Shown piece after piece: positions 1 through 7,058 of a stretch of 42,397 nucleotides of DNA. Within the stretch, counting starts at the first letter, position 1. The number at the start of each line of letters is the position of its first letter. The stretch is taken from NCBI GenBank assembly GCA_021299835.1, contig JAJTER010000012.1, positions 1 through 42,397 of the forward strand, given 5' to 3'. The translations under genes and the position numbers were made by a program. The notes below the pieces were generated by a model. The model searched no databases, had not been told where the DNA came from, and saw nothing but the letters and a program-made list of their open reading frames with translations. The stretch comes from Saprospiraceae bacterium. Lineage in GTDB: Bacteria > Bacteroidota > Bacteroidia > Chitinophagales > Saprospiraceae.

Positions 1-63
1 AATAATATAATTATCAGGGTATTGCTCAAAATACTTTTTAAAAATATCCAGACCTACTACCAT
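1..63 (-). CDS. AbiEii-like nucleotidyltransferase toxin, N-terminal fragment (cut by window edge)
   Basis: Only the first 21 codons are in the window. The ATG at 63-61 overlaps the end of the upstream gene (stop 59-57) by 7 nt, which indicates translational coupling. The visible residues are MVVGLDIFKKYFEQYPDNYII. They match the start of a Bacteroidota nucleotidyltransferase family in which the next residues are normally an I-G-G-T-A motif of the AbiEii/AbiGii fold. In type IV toxin-antitoxin systems such an enzyme is the toxin and follows the antitoxin gene, as here. The catalytic part lies outside the window, so the assignment rests on the opening residues and the gene order. Confidence 0.6.
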   Translation of the reverse strand, partial: MVVGLDIFKKYFEQYPDNYII

Positions 64-1049
64 ACATATTTCTTTAACATCTGATCCAATGCCATTTCAA
101 TCCTTTCGTCCTTAATATCCTGCATACTTAAATACAAAGAAAGAGGATCCACTACTGTATTATCGCTAACAATATTTAAAGGCTTGTATTTCCAAATCTC
201 CAATGCATATTTTCCTTCAGTTGTATTTGCATTTAACAACTCATTACTTTTCTGTAATGCATAAAAATCTTCCTTCTCAATGGCACAATACTCTTGATTG
301 CTTGGATTCAAGTTTGTAAAAGTTGACAAGGCACTGTTATTACTTTTAAGCAAGGTCAAACCTTTCGGTTTTTCATCTACGAATACCGTTTTAAGAACTG
401 GATTGACAAATAGGTTATCCTTCTTTGTCTTTTCCCATAAAGCTTTTTTATCGTATCGAAACTGAATGAATTTTTCTTTTTCTCCAAACACATCAATCAA
501 TCCATGGCTTTTTAAATTACCCATGGCTTTGGTAATTGTCATTGGCGTATAACCAAATTTTTGCGCAATGTCCTTAAATGGATGTTCTTCAATTTTCCAA
601 TTCAAGTCACCACTTAGTATCTTATAGATTAAGAGCAACTGTGCTGAAGGCATCAAAAATTCCTTTTTGGTATTGTATCGAGGATAGCTTTCTTGTAAGT
701 CAATCAATAAATCAGGCAAATACATTTGTTTTCCTGGTACAATAAAATTAATATGCTTTTCAATCAATCGTTTGCGATTATAGGCTTGGATGTTTTCTAG
801 CACTACAACTACTATTTTATTTAATTGCTTATTGATTTGCTGAAGTTGCTTCTCTATTTGCAGGATGCTCAGACCTTCTTCGTTCTTTAATTCTGCAAAT
901 ACCACATCCTTATCAATAAGATTTATGTTGTATAGATTGAATTTTTCAATTAGATACATGGGCAACTGACCCTGACTGCTCTTAGCCATTGGATTTGCTG
1001 TGACTGGTATGCCAAGCACTTCATCTAAATATTTCAGGACATTTTTCAT
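57..1049 (-). CDS. AbiEi-like winged-helix antitoxin / transcriptional regulator
   Basis: This 330-residue protein is probably the antitoxin and autorepressor of a type IV (AbiE-like) system whose nucleotidyltransferase starts at 63. No enzymatic motif is visible. A winged-helix segment lies around residues 155-200, with a recognition-helix-like stretch GYTPMTITKAMGNLKSHGL followed by a beta-wing (IDVFGEKEKFIQF). The N-terminal 100 residues resemble a nuclease-like or dimerisation fold without clear catalytic residues. The ATG at 1049 follows a leader of about 50 nt. The promoter and a 23-bp inverted repeat lie just upstream, fitting the autorepression known for AbiEi. It could instead be a MarR-like regulator, but its overlap with the nucleotidyltransferase favours the antitoxin role. 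Confidence 0.65.
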   Translation of the reverse strand: MKNVLKYLDEVLGIPVTANPMAKSSQGQLPMYLIEKFNLYNINLIDKDVVFAELKNEEGLSILQIEKQLQQINKQLNKIVVVVLENIQAYNRKRLIEKHINFIVPGKQMYLPDLLIDLQESYPRYNTKKEFLMPSAQLLLIYKILSGDLNWKIEEHPFKDIAQKFGYTPMTITKAMGNLKSHGLIDVFGEKEKFIQFRYDKKALWEKTKKDNLFVNPVLKTVFVDEKPKGLTLLKSNNSALSTFTNLNPSNQEYCAIEKEDFYALQKSNELLNANTTEGKYALEIWKYKPLNIVSDNTVVDPLSLYLSMQDIKDERIEMALDQMLKKYVW

Positions 1050-1061
1050 TTTACAACATTA

Positions 1062-1120
1062 AATAAACCTATATTTGCACAATATACTTTACTAGTTTAT
1101 TGTGCAAATATAGGTTTATT
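1062..1120. promoter_or_regulatory. 23-bp perfect inverted repeat, putative antitoxin operator
   Basis: Arms 1062-1084 and 1098-1120 are perfect reverse complements (23 bp), separated by 13 nt. The left arm begins AATAAACCTATATTTGCACA. The right arm contains the -7 box of the minus-strand promoter, so a bound protein would block transcription of the antitoxin-toxin pair. AbiEi proteins are known to bind paired 23-bp inverted repeats in their own promoters. The transcript would probably start inside the right arm, so a DNA operator is more likely than an RNA hairpin. Confidence 0.7.
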
Positions 1121-1135
1121 ATATTGATTTACAAA
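1105..1135 (-). promoter_or_regulatory. Bacteroidota-type promoter of the AbiE-like pair
   Basis: On the minus strand there is a TTTG (-33) at 1135-1132, a 19-nt spacer and TATATTTG (-7, consensus TAnnTTTG) at 1112-1105. It reads into the antitoxin gene at 1049. The -33 element falls just upstream of the stop codon of the phosphoesterase gene. Confidence 0.65.
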
Positions 1136-1893
1136 ATCATGACCTTATCCGTTTGGAAAAATTGATTTTCACGATACTGCACATACCCTAATTGATTGGT
1201 TACCATAAGAGTACTTCCGATTAAAAAGTCAGGAGTATTCCAATGGTGATGTCCGTAAGCCCAAAAAGAGATATTCGATGTTTCGATAAAATCATAAAGT
1301 TCCGTAGCGAAGGCTTCATTCAATGCATCCCCTTTGTACTTCGGTGGATAGTTTAAAAATGTAGGGCAATGATGAGAAAACACAACCAACTCATCGACAT
1401 TAGATTGATTCACGGATTGTTTTATAAAATCCAAACAGTCGTGATGAAAAGCATTGTAATGTTCCGAAGTAAAATGCGAGCCATTGTGTTTTATTTGGTG
1501 AAAGTCATTCAAGCTTCTTTCAATCTGCCATTGATTCGCGACACTGATTTGGCTCCACAGGGTTGAAAACAGCATATTGACACCGCTATGAACTACCGAA
1601 GTATTATTCACCAAAGTCACATTATTTTTTATTCGTTCGTTCAATACGCCACTTTTGTCAGCTATATCAAAATGGTAATACTCATGATTACCAGGCAACC
1701 AATAGGTATGTTCAAAATGATCTGCTAGGAAATTAAAAAAATCATCCTGTTGACTCATAATAGCGAAAGGAACTATATCTCCTGCCAAAACCAATATATC
1801 TCCCACCGGTTGTAATGGATTGGCTTTAATGAATTTGCTGTTTTGAGGAAACTCCAAATGCAAATCAGAGGCATATTGAATTTTTAATTTCAT
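1129..1893 (-). CDS. Calcineurin-like metallophosphoesterase
   Basis: A cytosolic metal-dependent phosphoesterase of about 254 residues. All signature blocks of the calcineurin-like fold are present in order: an N-terminal D-x-H (ASDLHLE), LAGDI, GNHEYY, a lone His block (FSHHCP) and a C-terminal GHHHW. Together they bind a dinuclear metal centre. There is no signal peptide. The substrate cannot be told from sequence; candidates are phosphodiesters, nucleotides or phosphoproteins. An in-frame TTG lies nine bases further upstream, but the ATG at 1893 gives the usual short N-terminus (MKLKIQYASD) and is preferred. The gene ends inside the promoter region of the downstream AbiE-like pair and sits in the accessory segment. 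Confidence 0.85.
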   Translation of the reverse strand: MKLKIQYASDLHLEFPQNSKFIKANPLQPVGDILVLAGDIVPFAIMSQQDDFFNFLADHFEHTYWLPGNHEYYHFDIADKSGVLNERIKNNVTLVNNTSVVHSGVNMLFSTLWSQISVANQWQIERSLNDFHQIKHNGSHFTSEHYNAFHHDCLDFIKQSVNQSNVDELVVFSHHCPTFLNYPPKYKGDALNEAFATELYDFIETSNISFWAYGHHHWNTPDFLIGSTLMVTNQLGYVQYRENQFFQTDKVMIL

Positions 1894-2078
1894 ACCGTAC
1901 AAAGATCAACTTTAACTTTCATGAATGCAAAAAACATACCCGATATTTCCTCCTTTTAAGGACATTTAAAATTAAAAGATTGAAATAAAAACCTCTTTCT
2001 AATCCAGTAGATTGAATTAGCATTGCCTAAGGTACTTGATATCCGCTAGCTTTTGTAAAGGCTTACTTTTTATTAAGT

Positions 2079-2109
2079 TTTGAAAATCTCACAACTTGTC
2101 TTATATTTA
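2079..2109 (+). promoter_or_regulatory. Promoter upstream of the dead kinase gene
   Basis: TTTG at 2079-2082, a 19-nt spacer and TATATTTA at 2102-2109 (one mismatch to TAnnTTTG) stand 5 nt before the ATG at 2115. The promoter has survived although the gene behind it is broken. It might now drive the Crp-like gene at 2534. Confidence 0.5.
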
Positions 2110-2114
2110 ACCTA

Positions 2115-2512
2115 ATGTCTAATCAACTAAAAAATGAACTACACAATATCATTTCAGGAAAGCGGCAAGTTAAGTTTGGAACAACTATCCAAGCAATCGC
2201 CTGTTACCTTAGAAATGGCACGTAATCAGGTACAAAAGTTGAAAACTCAAAGCAAATCAGAGAACAAGAAACAAAGAAATTAGAAGATTTCATTTCTAAG
2301 GAATCCTTATTGATTCAGTCTATAGACTTTTCACAGTATGTAAGTGAAGGAGCACAACAAAGAGTCTATTTGAAAGAATCAAATCATGTCCTCAAATTAA
2401 ACGATGCAATTTATTACACTTCATAGGCAGAATATTTTTATAATCTTTTATTTCACCACTTTTCTTTACCAATACAGCTTATGATTTAATAGGCTTCACA
2501 AAGGAAAATAAT
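2115..2512 (+). pseudogene. Remnant of a polyvalent-protein-type kinase gene
   Basis: The reading frame from ATG 2115 (MSNQLKNELHNIISGKRQ...) matches, as I recall it, the N-terminal region of the kinase-like family found in mobile-element polyvalent proteins of Bacteroidota. Recognisable pieces are FGTTIQAIACYLRNG, IDFSQYVSEGAQQRVYLK and HVLKLNDAIYYTS. It is broken by a TAA at 2223-2225 and by a TAG at 2424-2426, where the family has Trp. A probable one-base deletion near 2458-2462 follows, after which the homology continues in another frame as NTAYDLIGFTKENN. Homology then stops near 2512, where the sequence changes into the leader of the Crp-like gene. The C-terminal part, including most of the kinase fold, is missing. 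It signals former mobile-element content. Confidence 0.7.
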
Positions 2513-2533
2513 GTAACATTAACAGACCCTAAG

Positions 2534-3091
2534 ATGATAGAAAATTCAATAGAAAATAACACCCATTTGCCACTGCTTCAATTTGCAACGCCCAAAGTAA
2601 TGGCAGCATCAGAAATTTATATACCGGAAGGCAAGATTTTTAAAAAAATATTCTACATTAAAAAAGGTATCCTGAGAAATTTTTTTGTGACGAAATCTGG
2701 TGAAGAAAAAACGATTTTTTTTCGTTGGGAAGGGCAAATAGTTGCTATACCCGAATGTATTTTTGATAATCAACCAACCCGACAGACCTGGCAAGCTTTG
2801 GAAGATTGCGAATTAATGGAAATTGATTTTGATATGGTAGAAAAATTAAGTGAAAATAATATTTCCTTAATTAAAACGAGATTGGGATTAGCCCAAAAAA
2901 TGTTACTGGAGGCTTTAAAACGGGTAGAAAGTTTTGTACTTGATAAGCCCGAGGAACGATACCAAAAACTGATTAGAGAAAAACCCGAAATAATTAAAAG
3001 AGTTGCAGATAAACATATTGCCTCTTTTATTGGCGTAACGCCTGTTTCACTTAGTCGTATCCGCAAGCGGTTAGCTTCGCAAAAAAAATAG
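2534..3091 (+). CDS. Crp/Fnr-family transcriptional regulator
   Basis: This 185-residue protein has a cyclic-nucleotide-binding-type beta-roll at about residues 20-115 (EGKIFKKIFYIKKGILRNFF...). An alpha helix linker follows, then a C-terminal helix-turn-helix (ADKHIASFIGVTPVSLSRIRKRL). This layout is typical of the short Crp-like regulators common in Bacteroidota, many of which do not bind cAMP. It is the first intact gene before a tight operon of exported proteins (3168-5869) and may control it. It is in frame with the tail of the kinase remnant, so its present leader was formed by a rearrangement. No clear promoter of its own is visible. The effector is unknown. Confidence 0.85.
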   Translation: MIENSIENNTHLPLLQFATPKVMAASEIYIPEGKIFKKIFYIKKGILRNFFVTKSGEEKTIFFRWEGQIVAIPECIFDNQPTRQTWQALEDCELMEIDFDMVEKLSENNISLIKTRLGLAQKMLLEALKRVESFVLDKPEERYQKLIREKPEIIKRVADKHIASFIGVTPVSLSRIRKRLASQKK

Positions 3092-3167
3092 TGAAATTAT
3101 CTTTTGCTAATTTTTGTCTCCTTTATTAATTACATTTTTGCATCATCAATATACTTCAAATAATTTA

Positions 3168-3515
3168 GTGGTGCAAAAATCAATTTTACTTTTAGTTGCC
3201 ATCAGTTTTAATACCATTTTGGTGGCTCAGAAATCCAATGATAATTTTTCAGGTAAGTGGAAAACTGAAGGAGACGTTATTATTGAAATTACTAAATCAG
3301 GATCTTCATTTAATGGAAAGCCATCCAATAAAAATGTTTTTATCCTCAAAGATTTAACCTTTACCAACGGCAAATGGATAGGTATTTTGACTAATCCTCA
3401 AAAAAATATAAGTGCCAATTGCGAGGCCTACCTGGAAGTTAACAGAATTAAATTTGTGGCAAAAAAGGGAATAATAAAAAAAGAAATATACTGGACAAAA
3501 GAAAATAAATCATGA
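3168..3515 (+). CDS. Small exported protein, DUF2147-like
   Basis: About 115 residues. No ATG fits. Two consecutive GTG codons (3168 and 3171) give a good signal peptide (VQKSILLLVAISFNTILVAQ). A longer TTG start at 3114 would place a poorly fitting stretch before the signal peptide and is not preferred. The mature part opens with a G-K-W-K-T-E pattern and ends near EIYWTKEN, resembling the beta-rich DUF2147 family (G-x-W block, repeated short strands, terminal W). It is probably periplasmic or surface-exposed; its function is unknown. Its stop overlaps the ATG of the next gene by 4 nt (ATGA), so the two are co-translated. Confidence 0.6.
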   Translation: MVQKSILLLVAISFNTILVAQKSNDNFSGKWKTEGDVIIEITKSGSSFNGKPSNKNVFILKDLTFTNGKWIGILTNPQKNISANCEAYLEVNRIKFVAKKGIIKKEIYWTKENKS

Positions 3516-4258
3516 AAAAAACGATAGCCTTACTCTGTTTTTGGCTGTTGTGCTTTTCTGTATTTTCTCAGGAAAATTCAACTTCAACAGACAAACCATC
3601 TTATTTTGCCTTATCCACAGGTTCAAGTATTCCCCTACAAAATTTTAAAAGTACGGATATTAAAAATGCTTATGCTGGTTTTGCCAAAAATGGCACAAAA
3701 AAAGACGTATTATGGGGTAAAGACTTTAATAATACTCCTTGGGGCGTTACAGGATTGTTCAGAATGCATAAAAACCCTTTAGATGAAGGAGCATTAGCAT
3801 CAATGGCCAAAACGACCCATCCGTCTTTTGATTATAGCATATCTGCAAAAGAATGGAAATTATATACTTTGATGGCCGGTGCCTATTATCGAATTCCAGT
3901 TTCCAAAAAATTGACTATAATGCCCAAGGCAATGGTTGGTCTAGCCTATATTTATTCCCCTGAAATTAATGCTGATTTCAATAACAATTCCGCCACTGTA
4001 GCTACTTCTTTTATAGAATCTTCAAATAAATTAACTAACAGTTATCTGTTCAGCATAGGGCTGAAAAGTAATTTTTATAAACGAATTATTCTCCTATCCA
4101 ATGTTGATGTACTTGGCGCATTTCCAACATTTAGTGCTGTGAAGACCACTTATGGAAATGGAACAACCACTTATGGAAATGGAACAACCATTTATAGAAC
4201 AAAATCACCAACATTACTCACATTTAATTATGGAATCGGTATCGGTTACAAATTCTAA
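3512..4258 (+). CDS. Outer-membrane beta-barrel protein
   Basis: 248 residues with a Sec signal peptide (MKKTIALLCFWLLCFSVFSQ). The mature part alternates strand-like stretches ending in an aromatic residue (GIGIGYKF), typical of small outer-membrane barrels. No enzymatic motif is visible. A duplicated 7-residue unit, TTYGNGT, is encoded by two perfect 21-bp repeats at 4145-4186 near the C-terminus and would lie in an extracellular loop. It overlaps the upstream gene by 4 nt and is 11 nt from the next, so it sits in the middle of an operon of exported proteins. Confidence 0.7.
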   Translation: MKKTIALLCFWLLCFSVFSQENSTSTDKPSYFALSTGSSIPLQNFKSTDIKNAYAGFAKNGTKKDVLWGKDFNNTPWGVTGLFRMHKNPLDEGALASMAKTTHPSFDYSISAKEWKLYTLMAGAYYRIPVSKKLTIMPKAMVGLAYIYSPEINADFNNNSATVATSFIESSNKLTNSYLFSIGLKSNFYKRIILLSNVDVLGAFPTFSAVKTTYGNGTTTYGNGTTIYRTKSPTLLTFNYGIGIGYKF

Positions 4259-4269
4259 AAAACAAAAAA

Positions 4270-5025
4270 ATGGCTATTAAACATATTTTTTATTTATCAA
4301 CATTTCTAATATTATTTATTTTTCAATCTTGTGGTATAAAAACTGCAAAAGAAGCTGGACTACATTTTTCCACAGAAAAATCAAAATTGCCTGACACACT
4401 GAACTGGAAAAAAATAGGTTTTGCGAAAGAATTAATTAATACATTAGAATTGATAGTTGTAATTAGTGGTGGTACAAAACCAATTCCAATAGACAAGTGG
4501 GAAGATTTTGAACCATCTTTTCCCTACAAAAAAAACATAAATCGTCATTTGCTTTTTCAACAAACCGCATTTTATCGCTCTCCAAATACCGATGTAAATT
4601 GTAAAGGCGCTGAATGTATCAATGAGCGTGAGTATAAAAATTATTCCTGGGTAGAAATAGCAAAACCAATTTGTGTAGATTATGTAGGAGGTAAAACGGA
4701 TATGCTCAAACCGGAAAAAGGACATTTGGTAATAAAGACAATTCAAAAATGTCAAACGGTATTATTTACTGATAGTATTTTTCAATTGTCGGATAATAAA
4801 GGAAATTATTACGTAATGCATGCAACCGAAAATGGAAAAGTTGACACAACGGTAAGCTTACCAAGGGGTTGGACATTAAAAAAAATGATACTGAAAGAGC
4901 CGTTAATTATTTCACCCTTTGGCGGTGGTAATGAATGTTATTACAATATTGTAGGAGATAATTTAGGCCAAGGTTATCATCAATATATTTTTGCAGGCAA
5001 ATATTATCCAACCAATGAAAAATAG
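4270..5025 (+). CDS. Predicted lipoprotein of unknown function
   Basis: 251 residues. The N-terminus is a lipoprotein signal peptide (FLILFIFQSCG) with a lipobox Cys at about residue 22, so it is probably anchored in the outer membrane. No domain is recognised. Cys pairs in the middle (VNCKGAECINE, KPICVDY) and a Cys near the end (NECYYN) could form disulfides after export. The rest is beta-rich. It lies 11 nt after the barrel gene and overlaps the next lipoprotein gene, so the two lipoproteins and the barrel probably work together. Confidence 0.6.
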   Translation: MAIKHIFYLSTFLILFIFQSCGIKTAKEAGLHFSTEKSKLPDTLNWKKIGFAKELINTLELIVVISGGTKPIPIDKWEDFEPSFPYKKNINRHLLFQQTAFYRSPNTDVNCKGAECINEREYKNYSWVEIAKPICVDYVGGKTDMLKPEKGHLVIKTIQKCQTVLFTDSIFQLSDNKGNYYVMHATENGKVDTTVSLPRGWTLKKMILKEPLIISPFGGGNECYYNIVGDNLGQGYHQYIFAGKYYPTNEK

Positions 5026-5869
5026 CTTATCCATACTTCTTTTTTTAACATTGGGTTGCAAACAACTTCCCGATTATACTTTATCAAAAGAAAATCCGGA
5101 AATCAATAAATCAAGAAAAGCAACCATTCTTTCTGCCTTTTTCGGATTGGATAATGCAATGCTCCTAAAATCAATGGGTATTTGGTCTAAAGCACCGGGA
5201 AAAGACGGAATGCCGTTGGTTTTTTCACACGAAATAGACCCTGCTACCTTAAATCAACAGGTATTTAAAATAACTACTCAAAAAGGCAACAAGTTAAATG
5301 TTGCATTTGCCACTTTTAAACCTGCCATTGAAGCGTTTGAATTAAGGACCATTTTACTTGTTGGTAAATTTGGAAATGCACCAGATAATGAACCTAATGA
5401 AGTTGAAATTATTGGTGACTTAAAAACGAGAGATGGTCAAAATTTAAAGGGGCAAAAGATAATGGTAACCCCTTTGAAAGATGGTCCGTTTATTAGTTAT
5501 GCTGAATATTTTTCGTTAGCCAATGATTATCCTTTCATAGAAAAAGGGGCAGGTTGCGATTGCCCAAAAACTGAAACAAAAACAATTGTCAGAACAGTTT
5601 GGGCAGGCGGTGTAAAAGCGCTGAATGGAAAAGAATTAGGTAAAAGTGAACTTACCTCTTTTACCATTTCAATCATACAAAATGCAGACACTATTGAGGT
5701 TCATCCATTTCTTATTGCTGACATTGATGATAATGACAATAACATTGACCTATGCATTAAAGAAGAAGGCACACCCATTTTAGTCGAAGTAAAGGGAAAT
5801 ATTGCTATTGACCCAAGAGGAGACAAAAACTCAAATACAAAATTGAAAATAATTGGACGATGGAAATAA
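5015..5869 (+). CDS. Predicted lipoprotein of unknown function
   Basis: 284 residues from the ATG at 5015, which overlaps the upstream stop by 11 nt. An in-frame TTG at 4991 is an unlikely start because it lies deep in the previous gene and would spoil the signal peptide. The signal peptide MKNSLSILLFLTLGC ends in a lipobox Cys. A CDCP cysteine pair lies in the middle (GAGCDCPKTETK), and an acidic patch IADIDDNDNNIDLC could bind Ca2+. I recognise no family. It is the last gene of the operon that starts with the DUF2147-like gene. Confidence 0.6.
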   Translation: MKNSLSILLFLTLGCKQLPDYTLSKENPEINKSRKATILSAFFGLDNAMLLKSMGIWSKAPGKDGMPLVFSHEIDPATLNQQVFKITTQKGNKLNVAFATFKPAIEAFELRTILLVGKFGNAPDNEPNEVEIIGDLKTRDGQNLKGQKIMVTPLKDGPFISYAEYFSLANDYPFIEKGAGCDCPKTETKTIVRTVWAGGVKALNGKELGKSELTSFTISIIQNADTIEVHPFLIADIDDNDNNIDLCIKEEGTPILVEVKGNIAIDPRGDKNSNTKLKIIGRWK

Positions 5870-6079
5870 AATCGGCAACTACCTGTATACCAGTCGCCAC
5901 TTTGCTCCAGATTACATGGTCAATTTCCCCAGGTTATGAATTAAATAATTTATCTTTATTTTATAACTCAAATGAAACAATCCTTCGCTAGTACATACCA
6001 AAAAGAGTGGCAACGCTAAAAAAAACTTGTTTTGAGTATTATGAATTTATTCGTAAATTCGATTTTATATTTAAGCATA

Positions 6080-6492
6080 ATGCAACAAAGGATATATTTT
6101 GACACCTCAGTTTTCGGTGGTGCATTCGACCTAGAATTTGACGAGCCAACTTTACAGCTTTTCAAACAGAACTTGTGAAAGCTCCAAAAAACGTTAGAGA
6201 TTACTTTAAATCATTACCAATGAAATACTTAGAAAGGGTTGAAGTTGATAATGATATTTTAACTTTAGCGACTAAATACATTGAGGAAAAAGTGGTTGAA
6301 CAAACTAGTTTCGACGATTGTATTCACATTGCAACTGCCACTATTCATAAAGCAGACATTTTAGCAAGTTGGAATTTTAAACACATTGTTAATATTTATA
6401 GAATTCGTGGTTACAACTCCATTAACTTACGAATGAATTATCCATCTCTCGAAATCCGTTCACCAAAGGAAATTACTGAATATGAAGACTAA
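6080..6492 (+). pseudogene. Disrupted PIN-domain toxin gene
   Basis: The first frame, from ATG 6080, encodes MQQRIYFDTSVFGGAFDLEF and ends at a TGA (6176-6178) after 32 codons. It has the PIN-domain N-terminus with its first acidic metal-binding residue (FDTSVFGG). The rest of the domain continues in another frame up to 6492 (FQTELVKAPKNVRDYF, then TSFDDCIHIATATIHKADILASWNFKHIVN). Compared with the family, about 20 residues are missing between the two parts, together with a frame change, so an internal deletion inactivated the gene. The D-D-x-x-H-I and S-W-N-F-K-H motifs remain. A GTG at 6175 could start a C-terminal fragment of 105 residues, but that would lack the first catalytic Asp. PIN toxins of this type are usually RNases. 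Confidence 0.75.
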
Positions 6493-6637
6493 AAAAGAAA
6501 TCAAAGAAAAAGAGTTTGACACAGTTACAACTTTTAGAAAAATTAAAGAACAAATATCAAACGACTTGACAGGTAAATCTTTCGAACAAATTAAAGAATA
6601 TTTACGAGTAAATAGTTTGAAAATTAACTCCAATTAG
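6482..6637 (+). CDS. Small antitoxin-like protein paired with the PIN gene
   Basis: 51 residues from the ATG at 6482, overlapping the end of the PIN gene by 11 nt. The sequence is highly charged (MKTKKEIKEKEFDTVTTF at the start), with helices but no other motif. A small charged protein directly after a PIN gene is the usual partner arrangement in Bacteroidota; I infer that it is the cognate antitoxin. It has stayed intact while the toxin decayed, as expected for a pair losing its toxin first. Confidence 0.55.
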   Translation: MKTKKEIKEKEFDTVTTFRKIKEQISNDLTGKSFEQIKEYLRVNSLKINSN

Positions 6638-7058
6638 CGCAGCTACTAACAGCGTGCAAGATCTATAACTATGTCGGATGATAAGCGTAGTAAATAGCCT
6701 TAAAAAGACCAATTAAGCGTTGGTTTGGAAGCTGGAAATTTATAACTGAAGATTATTGTTAATATTAATTCCGGTTCTTGGTCTTTCCTATTTTTCTTTT
6801 TAAAACCAACTAAGAAATTTCACCAAAATTGACGAAGAACCTCATATTCCCGGAATAGGTGGCATAATGGCGACCGGATTATCCAATAAGATAAATGATG
6901 TTTATTCATACAAAAAAATTAGGTACAAATTAGGTACAAAAGCATGACTAGTAAAGGGTACTTAATGTGAATTTATACAATAAATTACCATATAAACAAT
7001 ATGTAACTAATTGATTTTAAACATTTAATTATCATTAGTGGTATTTTGTTAATCACCA
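6638..7058. other. Gene-free stretch between the PIN pair and mnmE
   Basis: About 420 bp without a credible gene. A stop-to-stop frame at 6804-6946 (contains DEEPHIPGIGGIMATGLSNK, ends TGA) lacks a start in the right place and may be the tail of a lost gene that I do not recognise. It contains a perfect direct repeat of 11 bp, ATTAGGTACAA, at 6918-6928 and 6929-6939. The stretch abuts the 3' end of mnmE, a frequent integration site, so the repeats could be remains of integrase-binding sites. Confidence 0.4.

Noticed and set aside
2471-2485. Second copy of the mnmE-end sequence (CCAATACAG)
   Set aside because: Only nine bases are shared and they lie inside the old kinase coding frame; likely chance.
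3114-3167. TTG start of the DUF2147-like gene
   Set aside because: It places a poorly fitting hydrophobic stretch before a good signal peptide; the GTG codons at 3168-3173 fit better.
6643-6720. Possible integron attC-like site (CTAACAGCG ... TTAAGCGTTGG)
   Set aside because: The paired core sequences and hairpin expected of an attC site could not be matched.
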